Assembly: GCA_000442125.1 (NCBI GenBank)
Contig: KE546983.1
Location: 563,581 to 627,580 of the forward strand
Direction of reading: 5' to 3'
DNA: 64,000 nucleotides
DNA from: Opeltia flavorubescens
Taxonomy: Eukaryota; Ascomycota; Lecanoromycetes; Teloschistales; Teloschistaceae
Part shown: one piece after another, positions 11,467 through 22,050 of the stretch
Numbering within the stretch: the stretch's first letter is position 1
How the letters are laid out: each line of letters begins with the position of its first letter
Notes under the pieces: model-generated
What the model was told of the DNA's origin: nothing
The model's database searches: none
What the model saw: the letters and a program-made list of their open reading frames with translations, nothing else
Position numbers and translations under genes: made by a program

Positions 11467-12830
11467 TTAAATACCTGGCGCAAAGCCTTTTCTACCGAAA
11501 TGAGCAACATCGGCCAAGGAAGTCCGAGAGCCCAAAAGTACCGATTTCCACCCAGTTCTCGACCGCTCAGCTGACGCTTGCTGATACTTGAGCTGGGCTA
11601 ATCTAACATCCAATCTCTCCCTCCCATCGCTGAATCCTAAATTAACGTCCGATAGACCAACAATGTTGCTATTATACGGCGCCAAATACTCTGTCAAACC
11701 ATTATACATCCTGTATTGACTCTCGAGAGCTACCAGCTCTCCCGCCAGTCTTCCACTTAGATCGAGCTTCTGCTTTCGGACAATCGCCGCCGCGGCCTGG
11801 AGGATGTTGGAGGTTTCGTGGGCTGTTGACCTTCGTTCGCGCAAGGTCAGCACGCTCTGGTAACATCTCTCTAGGGCGTCTCATTTGGATTCGGAACCTT
11901 GGAAGTGCAGTGGCGCGGCCTCTTACTCTTGCTATCGCGGATTCTCTACCTCGATGTTAGGGTCCAAGAACAAGCTCAAGATTCGGCGCCAGGGCAAGCT
12001 CGGCGCCTCCATGGGCACGGCCGTTTGTGTGATGCTACACAGCGCTGCGATTGGAACCATAAACGCCGCAGTCGTAGCCATTCTGTCGAGGCATTCCATA
12101 GTCCTCCCGGGTCCATCCCTTATCCATGGAGCTTATGACGGCGTCGTAGAGCTCGGGTATAGTCTTCTCGTAGCCCATCGACGAATCATAAACCTCAATA
12201 GTTCGTTCGACGTTGTTCACGACCATGAACATCCAATATGACATGCGCATGATGGGCAGCTATAGTCTAGCCTTCTTTTTGCCATGCTTCGCCACGATAG
12301 CTCCGATCTTGTCGGTAGTCGCCCACCTACCATCACTAATAGCGCTTTCACCAGGCTTGATAGTATGAAGGACCAGCTCAAGCGCTGTATCTGACACACA
12401 CTTACGGGATTATAGCGAAGCCAAAGCGCCTTCTTTGTTGGTCTTGGGCAGCCTCCGGTCCGAGCCAAGGAGCTCGCGAGGCTCCTCCAGACCGGCTTCG
12501 GGGTCATCTTTCTGTTCATCGGTCTGTTCAGGCGGTACTAATGATGTGCGTCGTTTTTGTTCATTCGTGTGAACCTCCGTGGTATGGGTAGATTCGATGC
12601 TCGAGAAGTCTTCCAGCAGCTCTCCCGTTTGTGGAAAAACCACTTCCTTGCCCTGGGTGTTCCCCGGTGCCTTGGAAATCCGGGGCAGGCTGCGTTGGAG
12701 GCTCAGACGAAGGTCGACAGTTTCATCAACTTCAGGCAGAAAGGTGTCTCCCGGTGGTGACAGAGGGTAACCGCGACCGGAGGTTGGTGAAGCTGGATGG
12801 TCAGCATCGTATTGAGATTGCAACGAGACC
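11467..12830 (-). pseudogene. Ulp1/C48-type SUMO protease-like remnant
   Basis: Ulp1-type cysteine proteases use a His-Asp-Gln-Cys catalytic set to cut SUMO-like proteins. On the minus strand near 12.24-12.04 kb the core reads YWMFMVVN, TIEVYDSS, then MPRQNGYDCGVY. This matches the family's W...V...YDS...RQNGxDCGVY pattern, with the Asp, Gln and Cys visible. The expected catalytic His before the Trp is Tyr here, a change one C-to-T mutation would produce. An upstream Ser/Pro/Glu-rich segment (12.82-12.41 kb) and a downstream coiled-coil segment (11.85-11.47 kb, LSGRLAGELVALESQY) may be other exons, but the joins contain stops and could not be fully resolved. Ulp1 domains also occur in mobile elements, so this may be either a host gene or part of an element. 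Confidence 0.55.
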
Positions 12831-15800
12831 TGTTGGGAATGACCATGGTTTGATGTCAGATCGCCAACCGAATCAGAGGATATAAAATCGTTTTGATCGG
12901 GAGGTCGTGACCTTTTAAGCTCGATTGGAGGATTCTTAATTGACTAGCGTTAGTGGAGTTGTACGTTGAGCGGTATATGGTAAATAATCTTTACTTCTGT
13001 ATTTTCACATTGCGCTTTCATTGACGCGGATGCTGCTCGTGGTTTGATATCTTTACCTACCAAGGACTGCGATAACCATTACCCAAGTTCGGACTCGATG
13101 GTAGACTACGGAACGAAGACATACCTGCGAACCGTCTCCTCCTCTTTTATTGGTACACTCAGGTTCCGACGCTGGTTTTTGAGGACGTCGTCGCTTCTTA
13201 GGCTTCTTTAGCGCAGACAGCGGTAGCAAGGCTGTAGGGAAGAGCTTCCGGGTGTGTATATAGGGTGCTAGCAAGTTTTACACCTGCGTGTGTGCTGTTG
13301 TAATCCCTGTACTGGATCTAGTTGAAAAGGATCCCGAGCAATCTTCAAAGATATCAGCCTCGGGAAGCAGATGTCTCCCGGTTTCTGGCGACTGAATGGT
13401 TGTCAGCGGTAAACTATAACGCTGCCCGACATCTTCCTACGAAATCCTTGTCGCCCTACTCTAAGGCTTCTACTAGAATACTTTTCTTCTTGTTCTTCGG
13501 TCGATTGGGCTGCGAGTATGAAAATTCGCCGGACGTCTTTCGCTTCCGACGAGTAACGTTACGTTGAGGGCGGTGTGTGAGATCAGGAGCGATTGGTGCG
13601 TTTAACTTAAGTAGGGTAGAGGCTGAGGCATCGTTCGGATAGCTGCTTGTACAACCTTAACTGATATCCAGATCGGTCCGACTATGGTCAAAATCCATAT
13701 TATTTACTTGGCTGCTCGTTATTACGTCCTACCCGTCTCGTATTGGTTTATAAGGAGCCTCGTCGCCTGCGTTCTTCTTTATACCTAAAGCCTCGAGAGT
13801 GATGATTACATCTCGTGGCTTCAAGTGTGAGTCCGGGACCTTGAGTCCTTGGTTCTCGGAGCTTGTCCGGGTGCGGAGTTGCTCGAGGCACGGCCAGCTT
13901 GAAGGTAGATATGCTCTGAGAGCTTGGCTAGATTGCCGAGGCATTCTTTGCTTAGACTTTTCCGGGTATTGAAACGGCGAGCAGCAAGGATCTGGGTTGG
14001 TACAACGCCCTAATTAGTATGGATGCGAGACTCGTGGCGAGCGATTCATCGGCGACTTAAAGCCGCGAGGGATCGATACTCGACAACGGCCGTTTTAATT
14101 AATCTCTCGAGTTAAGTTATAAGTCTATTATTCGATAAGCTTGGAGTTCTACGGCTCTGAAATCTCCCTGGCCTGGATATATTCCTAGATGATGGTAATA
14201 TTCAACGTATATTAATCGGTGACTTCTATGTTGACGCGGTGGTTATCTAAGACAGCCTTGCGGGCTATATCCAAGGCTTCTTGTATACTATATACCTGTT
14301 ATATATCGTCGAGCATTGCCGTAGGTGACTGTAGACTCGCGAAATCCGGGCCGATAGCCTCAGACCTAATAAAGAGAGCCATGCTGTCGCGAGTGGCACT
14401 GATGGATACAGCTTAGATAAATAGTGGTTACTAGAATAAGTAGTGAACAGGCGAGGTAGATCGAGAGCGCGGGTACTAAAGGTGAGAAATAGCGGAGAGA
14501 GGATAAAGTCGAGTAGAACGATGAGGAAGTGGCAGCCGGCAATTGACTTGATTCTGTTTATTTTCCGGACACTATCCCTAACATGGACCCTAGAATCGTG
14601 GTAGGAGATGAGCGAAGCTGCTCCTATTAGGAGAGTGCGATCTAAGGTTATCGCGATTCGAGGACTTATTGTTTGAAGGAATTGCCTCCATCGTAACCAC
14701 CACCATCGTTGATCTTCGATAGAAAAGGTGCACGCACGCGAAGTCATTCCATTATGGGAGAAGTTCCAGCTTAAAGAGATGAGGAATGAGATGCCTGGGC
14801 AAAGGGTTTGATGAAGGCGGGGTATTATACTGCCCCACGCGGCTAAGTACGATAAAGTCGGTCGTAATCTGATTGAGTTATAGACATAGTAGGCTACAAA
14901 TTAGGAATTATGGAGTAAAGGACTAAAAGTATATCTCCAATCAAATTCATCTTATTCAGACGGTATACGAAGATTACCTCTGCTCATCCAAGTGCATATC
15001 GCTGTAGGAATATAACGTGGCGAATCCGAGGGTTGGCTTGCAGTGAGGCGGTACCATTAGAGCAGATTATAATTTAGTAGCTTCTCGACGTTGTAGGTAG
15101 ATGCTACGTTTGATATTAAGCAATCACTATTCGTCTACGAGATCTCTCCGGCGCAATTATCATCATAACGCCGACCTGGCTAATAAGGCCATCTTCCACT
15201 CCCAAGATCCAGGCCTGCCTCGACGGCGAGTGAGCCCCAAGGGAGTGAGCCCCAAGGGAGTGGAGAGGCAGCCAAGTAGTGGCCCGATTATTAGTATAAT
15301 GATCCCGCAGAGCCACTATAGTCTCCGGAGAAAGTGTTTCAGCAACTGCCCGATACGTGATCGAGATTCGGATAAAACTTCTGATTCGCTAGGCCGGTCG
15401 ATAGCAGAGCTTGTTGCTCAGCGACGTCGACATTCACGGAGATGAATATAATTGGATATGGTAGTAGCGCTCTAATAAGCCTGAGTATCATTCCGGTTTC
15501 CATGGGGTGCCACCTGATTTAAGGGTTCAGCTATCTCGGGCTATCATGTTGGATGGACATTAGAATCAGAGGAGGACGTAGCAATATTTCGAGACGAACT
15601 GGTATTCTGCCCTTCATTGGCTATTCGGTTTGAAGGGTTGGCCATCTTGGGCTCTGGTCGTATTGCCAGAAGGTCTCGTGGAACCATCATAGGGACTAAA
15701 AAAGGGGTCATGCTCATTTCAGGAGCTACCTTGAATGATACTTAAGGCGTGTTGATGATATCGATGAGCATGGAACAATCAATATAGAAGTTTGCTCTTT

Positions 15801-15882
15801 GAGGGTATCACTAGCCAAAGACCTATGGCGTGGCTGCAGAAGATTCTGGACNGCAAGAAGTCCAGCCTAGCCGACCCCACGA
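12831..15882. other. Gene-poor, partly AT-enriched transition zone
   Basis: No intact gene is seen. The minus strand contains basic, NLS-like peptides near 13.2 kb (KKPKKRRRPQKPASE) and 13.5 kb (RPKNKKK), possibly decayed upstream exons of the Ulp1-like region. Base composition becomes more AT-rich toward 16 kb. At 15.22-15.27 kb a 15-base unit close to GTGAGCCCCAAGGGA is tandemly repeated. Confidence 0.4.
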
Positions 15883-16256
15883 GTCCAAAATCTAACTTTG
15901 GACCCGTGATCCAGCCATCTCCGCCATCACCTCCAACGCGCCCTTGCTTAACCTCTTTCCCCTGTCTTATCATCAGATTCAATCCACCCAAGCACGAGCC
16001 CAATCCCGTAGCGGGGCATCACAAATACTACTCCGAAATCGCAGTAGTAGACCATGCCGCGGATAAAGTCACCTGGTCTTTCTCGACGTACAAAGTTCTT
16101 CAAACGGCACGCATGTACTCCGATTGATTAGGCAAAGGCTTTCTCTTAGAGTGATTAATATACCTTGGAGTTATCTAATTACATGTACGTCAGCTATAGA
16201 GGCGAAGCTGAGCAGAAGGACAACAACTCTGGGTCCAGAATCAAATTTTGGACCTA
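15883..16256. repeat. Repeat bounded by GTCC...GGAC palindromic motifs
   Basis: Short near-palindromes of the form GTCCaaaatctaactttGGAC (15883) and GTCCagaatcaaattttGGAC (16235) lie about 350 bases apart. The sequences just inside both motifs also resemble each other in direct orientation once C-to-T changes are allowed. Two further copies lie at 21638 and near 22030. They may be ends of a small non-autonomous element or two partial copies in tandem. The family is unidentified. Confidence 0.4.
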
Positions 16257-16445
16257 TAATTCCGCTACCGCCGCTTAGCTGGTGCGATTATATAATACTT
16301 TTGAATAGATTTTTGTAGGTAGCAGAGGGTGTAAGTATTGCTTTTCGATGCTAAATACGATATATAGTATCGTATTCGCAATGGCGTTGGATTCGCAGTA
16401 GCATTTGATCTAGTAGAAGAGTTTTCCTGATAATTTAAAAGGATA

Positions 16446-18100
16446 CGGAGGATAGTATCAAAAGTCCAGAATATAAGCTAGTTTTTAGCGCCGGAGAAGA
16501 GTTTTTATCCTACTAGTAATTAGTTAGCAAAAACCAACTTATCTCTTTGTTTTCAACTCCCTTTTATCTATATTGCTTGCCTGTATACGTTTTTTGAAGC
16601 TATATAGAACTTATAGCGCTACCTAAGCCTATTTCCGCCCGCTAAATATATTCCGCCGGCTAATACGTGCAAGCGCTAACTCTTCTATAGTATAGCTTGC
16701 AGTAAATCGAGGTTGCGAATACTATAGGCCTAATATAAAGTACTATTAATAAGATAATAAAAAGAGCGAAAGAGCGAGGATAAAAACCTGAAGCTAAGCC
16801 TATTATAGAGTTAGAATAAATAGTAGATATAGCTCGTATAAATCGTTTATATACTTTATTAGAAGAAAAATAAGCGGAATTTATTTAAAAAATAGAGAAT
16901 AGTATTAGAAATAAATATAAGCTTTTTACCGCTATAATAAGGTATTCTTTTAGAATTTCTAATTTAACTATACGCAGGATTCTAGTAAAATTAGGCTTTT
17001 ATATATATAAGCGAACTATAAAACCTATTTTAACAGAGGTAATAAAAATAGCTCGCTTAATATTCGCCGAAATATACGTTTATTAGACTCTAAAAAATTA
17101 GAAGGCTATTATTTAGTTAAATAAAACCAGTATTATTTTAGGTATACGGTAAGATAGGATATATATTTAACGGCGTGTAAATAAATTCGTTAAACTATTA
17201 ATTATTTACTATCGGTAGAAAGATACTATAGAATTTATATTCTGGGGTTGCTTTTCCTATAATAAAAAAGGGCTATGTTATATTTAGAAGCCTGAAACAA
17301 AAGTAGAGCGGAACGAAGCTGGAGATTACCTATAAAAAATTAATAATATTCTCGAAACTGAAGCTAAAGAATAATAGGAGTTGATTATAGTAATACGCCG
17401 TATAGGTCTGCGTAATATAAATAGTAAGAAGCCTAAATAGTGCTAGAATAAAAAAAATAGAAAGGTGGTATAAGAGGGTAAAGAAAGTATCGATTAGTAG
17501 CGTTATTAGAAAAAAATACTAGTTTTTAAGCTTATTCTATTCGCTTAAAAATACTAAAAAATATATTCCGATACTATTATTTAAAAAAATAAGACGCCGG
17601 TATATAATTCTAAATATTAGAATTAGATCTAGATAAATACTGGCGTTTTACATCTACTTTAGATTGGAAATTTACCGGATCTTAACGCTATTAAGCTTTA
17701 CTAGCCGTGGATAAAGTAAATAACTATTTAAAAGGGTGCTCCGAGGATAAAGAAGGATATAGAATAGGTCTAGTTATACTACTAAAATAAGTAATTAGAC
17801 TAGAAACGTATCTAGGGTTAGATTAAGCGTATACCAAGGTATATCCAGGAAATTATCCGATTAGGCGGCGGCAACGAATATTATAAGGGCCGTATAGGCG
17901 ATAAAGGTATAGATATCAGGCTATATAATTCGTTAAAAAGAAAAAGGCGTTATACGCAGCAAAAGGCGTAAATATAGGTAGATATAGAATAGTTAATAGT
18001 GGTTAGATAAATTTAGTTATAAAATTTACCCCTGTAGGGTATGAGCCCTAGCTTCTTGGCGGCATTAGTGCATATTCTGGACTTTTGATGCCATCCTCCG
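16446..18100 (+). mobile_element. Tc1/mariner-type DNA transposon, RIP-degenerated
   Basis: The element is 1,655 bp, flanked by TA on both sides (16444-16445 and 18101-18102), as expected for Tc1/mariner target duplications. The ends are inverted repeats. The right end, read inward, starts CGGAGGATGGCATCAAAAGT; the left end has the same sequence with G-to-A and C-to-T changes (CGGAGGATAGTATCAAAAGT). Both continue with CCAGAATAT. On the plus strand a decayed transposase is recognisable: KLGFYIYKRTIKP and ARLIFAE near 17.0 kb, a GLLFL...KRAMLY block near 17.27 kb (cf. the family's WGCFSYDKKGPC), and RIPRYIQEIIRLGGGNEY near 17.84 kb. Dozens of stops and the AT bias make it inactive. The last 80 bp on the right have near-normal composition. 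Confidence 0.85.
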
Positions 18101-18216
18101 TACAGGACTAGTACTCCGTGGACAGTCGTATATCGCATGACGAACACTCATCTGATTCAGTTACATACGAACTACCTGACATGCACAGTATGAAGCCAAA
18201 TCCCATGCGCAATCGT

Positions 18217-19987
18217 CTAGTCCTCTCTGATAATTGATTTTCCGTTCTCTGACAACGGGAACTGTGGTCCCGTCGTAGCCTCGCAGATAACATCGATGAA
18301 ATCCCTGACTATGGCTGTCGAACACTTGCACTGCTGTATCCCTTTACTAACCGTCCACATCTGTCTTTCCAGATTCTGGACGACTTCTTCAATCCCATCA
18401 CAGATCCCTTCTCTTCGTTCTAGCTCCTGCTGGGCTTCTTTGGCGTCTTCTTCGGCTCTTTTGGCTTCCTCCTCATAGCCCAGAGCTAGATTATAAGCCG
18501 GTGTCATCGCTTCTTTGACCTCATCCTCCAGTTTATCCTGCTCGAAAACATTCAACACCCTGCTATGTTTGTCCGCNTTCATATTCGCGGCACCTTTCGT
18601 CCTCTCTGCTGCCTCCGCGGCCTCCTTTGCTTCTTCATGCCTGCGTTGAGCATATGCCAACTTAGCTTGTTTACCGACTAGCGATACTTTCACCTCGCCG
18701 GCATCGTGAGTCGCACGGTCGATGGCTTCTTGCTGAAGGGTTTGCGCGCAAGCCAATTTCGCCAGAAATTCTCGATACGCGGCTTTGGTGAAGGCTTGGA
18801 GGGCTTCGTCGGCTGCGGTAATTGATAACGTGGACACGTCTGGCACTGGGGCTGATGGGATATCTGAATCGGCTTGGGTTGATTCGTTCTCGCTTCGGAG
18901 GGACGCTCGAGGCTCTACATCTCCCCGGAAAGAATCGACAAAGTTGTTCATGGTGGTATCGTCGTGAAGATCCAGGAAACTGTCGATCCCTTCATCCAAT
19001 GGTGGTACTGCATGACGCCCTTGTTCTGGACTCTGTCTCTTGTTAGCTTCAAAGAAGGGTCGTTGAAGGGGTCCTCACTCTGGCGGATTCAATGCTGGCT
19101 CTTCCGACTGAACTCTCTTGTCCGATTGAACTCTCTTGTCCAATTGCGTTCTCTTCTCCGATTGCACTCTCTTGTCCGATTGAACTTGCTTGTCCGATTG
19201 GACTCTCTCGTCCGACTAAACTCCCTCGAATCATTTCAAGCCGTGGGTGCTTGGTGGAAGGTTCGGAATCCGAAACTACACTGCCTCCTCGCTTCCTTGT
19301 GACACTGCCTCCTCGCGTCCTCGTCTCTGGTTCCAGCCTCTTATTCAACTGGAGGACATCGGCCCTGCTGAGCGTTTTTCGTCGGCTTTTCCCTGAATGC
19401 GCTGGCTCAGCGATACGCTTGGTGATTATGTCCATTATTGCAGCCTCCGTCTCTGCAAGTGTGTGGTGCTCTGCAAGTGAAGCCAAGATCTCGAGGGTGG
19501 AATGTCCGAGGTCTTTGGTTAACGGTTCCAAGAAATCCGGAAGGAGCTTTTCGTAGTCGATATGCCACGCCTGTTGGATGCGCTCGCGACAGGATCGGAT
19601 CCTAGCCAGGTTCTTAGTCGCTACGATAGACTGACTGATTCGCCGAGTCTGGAGACTGTGATATGCTTGAGCGGCTGAATGCCACGCCGCTTGCGTTTCG
19701 GGAGTAAGGGAGGTGTTTTCGACGGGATATCGCCACAAGAACTCCGAAAGTTCTAGGTCGGAAGGGTTCGTGTAGGCGTTGCGTACGAACGTCAGCCAAA
19801 CGTGTTGTCGATCAGTGAGATTTTCGATGGCATCAAGCGCTTCCTGGGCGGCTTTGATTTGCATCTGGGAGGGGCTTGGTAGTGTTGCTGCGTTGCGACT
19901 GAGTGACGATGCTGCCTTCGTTTTCCCTGTCCTCGAGCAAGCGGTGGTACATGTCGCAGGCGTAGCGGGGATAGGGTTAGACACCAT
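18217..19987 (-). CDS. Two-exon coiled-coil protein with hexapeptide repeats, 574 aa
   Basis: Join of 19987-19079 and 19032-18217 (minus). The intron is 46 nt, in phase 0, with donor GTGAGG, acceptor GACAG and branch-like GCTAAC. The first ATG is 19987 (context CCCATGG). The family is not recognised. Residues 1-220 are helix-rich. A basic patch follows (KSRRKTLSR, then two TRxRGGSV copies), then about six hexapeptides of the type ESSIGQ just before the intron. The second exon encodes an acidic linker and a long Ala/Glu/Lys coiled coil (EEAKEAAEAAERTK, EEEAKRAEEDAKEAQQELE) ending near the C-terminus. It is probably an intracellular structural or scaffold-like protein. One codon contains an N (18577). 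The gene is open throughout despite lying between two heavily RIP-mutated blocks. Confidence 0.75.
19100..19225 (-). repeat. 18-bp coding minisatellite
   Basis: About six to seven tandem copies of an 18-base unit (plus strand close to TCTCTTGTCCGATTGAAC) lie in frame in the coiled-coil gene and encode repeated (E/A)S(S/A)IGQ hexapeptides. Copies differ at a few positions each. Copy number could vary between isolates. Confidence 0.8.
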
Positions 19988-19999
19988 GGGGAACACTGG

Positions 20000-21637
20000 A
20001 TGTGATCAAAGAGGAATGACGGGATTCAGCGCACACCCTAGGAGCATAGCTGTCGTGAGTCCTGCTAGCAAGCACCTTAATAGCCTGAGTTAGGAACCAG
20101 AAGGCGGATGGTCGCGGCAAACAGCATGGTGGTCATCTTAGATATAGGAGGGACGAGTGCTGTATAGTAACTGAGTAGGGAAGGGCAATCCACAGAATCA
20201 GCAAAGCGTCAAAGACCCACCAGGACGGGCCTGATAGATGCGCGCCCCCTGAGTTTTGAAGTCTACCCTCCAGATTTAGAACAACGATTTGGCATAATCA
20301 GTAAGGTATGGCTGAAGTTTCTCTAAAGCGTGGTGGAAGCATTTCAACAGTACGATGTGCCAAGGTGGAGCATGCGTCAGTGCCTAGCCGGATTAAGCCT
20401 AGTGCTACGGACCTTTTTCACGTGACCGACAAATTCCTTCTTTGCCCTCACCGATATCGATGAGGTATCCAAACACATTCTGACTTAACAGCGACACCAT
20501 TATTCATGCGAAACGCCCTGTATGTGGATACTGTAACCGCCACACTTTAGTTGCGTTGAAATCAAGGCAGCCAGGTTCATTTATTGCGCTTCTATGTAGA
20601 GCAGCTCCCTCCTATGGGTCCTCCCCATCGCTCAATTCAAATACGATCGTGCACAGCCAATGGTATCTATGGAGGATCAAAGTCATCAGTCCATGCTAGA
20701 CAACAGAATTTGCAATGATTGAAGTTGTCGTCAACTCGCGAGAGTATATTTAAGTCTCCTCCTGCTCATGCTGTAGCCTTCAAAATTCCTTTGGTATCTC
20801 TTCCCCATCTTGGGCGCTAGCTCATGCTCCCGAGCCCCTTCGATTCTCCTTGGCTCACAGAGTTGTCCATGCCCCTTCGCCTCTCCCAGACTCCCCAGCG
20901 CCTCAAGGTCCTCTTACCATTACCACTGTCTCCACTCTCTTCTCCGCCACACCCCTCTCCTTTCCCCCTTTAGCCTCGCCTCTGCCACCCCCAGCCGCTT
21001 TCACGATCCTTTGCTTCCTACCACTGCCAGTATCACCACCACTACGACGAGCAGCAAAGCGGTACGGTTGGGGACGCCCTTGAGGTCATGAGTTGAACCT
21101 GCCGCCGGCGCGACAATGGAGAGCTCTGGCGACGCTTACACAAAGTAGCAAGGAGGGAGTGGGGAAGGAGCAGACGTCGGGCCGCGGTTGAAAGGCCATA
21201 TAGGAGCTCTGCCTGTCATTTACACCGTACTAATGAAAAAACCGCTCCCTGCCACTGCACGCTCATCATCTGCAAATAACTCAATACGCTCGCTGCCGGA
21301 GAGGCACCCTTTTACAGTCATAGCATGCTCACGCCTGAGAAGAATTGTTCGAACAGAGCGTGTATGATTCGCGGTGCAAAGCTCGACCGAGCATCTCATC
21401 AGCAATAGATAGATCATTCAGTACCTGAATCTAGAAGAACTGACTAAGCGTACACAAGCGGTTTTTCTCAAAGGGTGTCTACCCTCGAAGACTGGCGGCA
21501 GATCAACCTTCGGCTTCCCCAGTAACTCAATATTCCTGCCTTTTAGATCGGTCGTGGAACTGCAATAATAATGGGAACAGGTTTGAGACGCGACACGCCT
21601 GCGTGGGTGGTTAGGTGGCGGAAGTTGCGGAATCACT
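20000..21637. other. Intergenic; TATA-like box, CT-rich tract
   Basis: No gene is recognised. A TATATTTAAG box at about 20746 followed by a CT-rich tract (20.76-21.0 kb) looks like a fungal promoter, but the open frames downstream (20.81-21.09 kb) are low-complexity Ser/Pro sequence with no clear ATG start. Composition is normal until about 21.65 kb. Confidence 0.4.
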
Positions 21638-22050
21638 GGTCCAGAATCAGATTTTGGACCGGTTGAGGGCCTTAACGGACTTGGCGCCGAAGTATACTAC
21701 AGCAGCCGTGGGCGGAACGTACCTCCGGTATACTATACTTTGACAGTAGCTGATAAATAGTGAGACTATTATAGATATTTAATGCAGAGCTACTTTATAA
21801 ATTTTATTATAAAAAAACCACGAAGTTTTAAATAATATATAAAAAATTTATTAGTTGGTAAATCTTTAAAATATTAAGTTTGCGGAGTAGTTACCAGCCG
21901 TATTATATATCTTATAATTAGTCCGTTGCGTATTATACAGTCTAATAAGGGTGAATATTATAAAATAAATTATAGAGGTAATAGAATAACTGATCTATAA
22001 TAAGATATTGGACCGGTGGTCCTTAGCGGTCCAAAATAAGATTTTGGACC
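21638..22050. repeat. Possible MITE with GGTCCAAAATC-type inverted ends
   Basis: The left end reads GGTCCAGAATCAGATTTTGG and the right end, read inward, GGTCCAAAATCTTATTTTGG. Both continue with ACCG and a GGRCC motif, giving inverted repeats of roughly 35 bp around a 340-bp AT-rich, RIP-like core. Each end is itself nearly palindromic. Similar motifs occur at 15883 and 16235. No target duplication could be defined. Confidence 0.45.

Noticed and set aside
15100-15445. A 114-codon plus-strand frame with RVSPKGVSPKGVE
   Set aside because: The peptide repeat comes from a 15-bp tandem repeat. There is no domain and the surrounding region is decayed.
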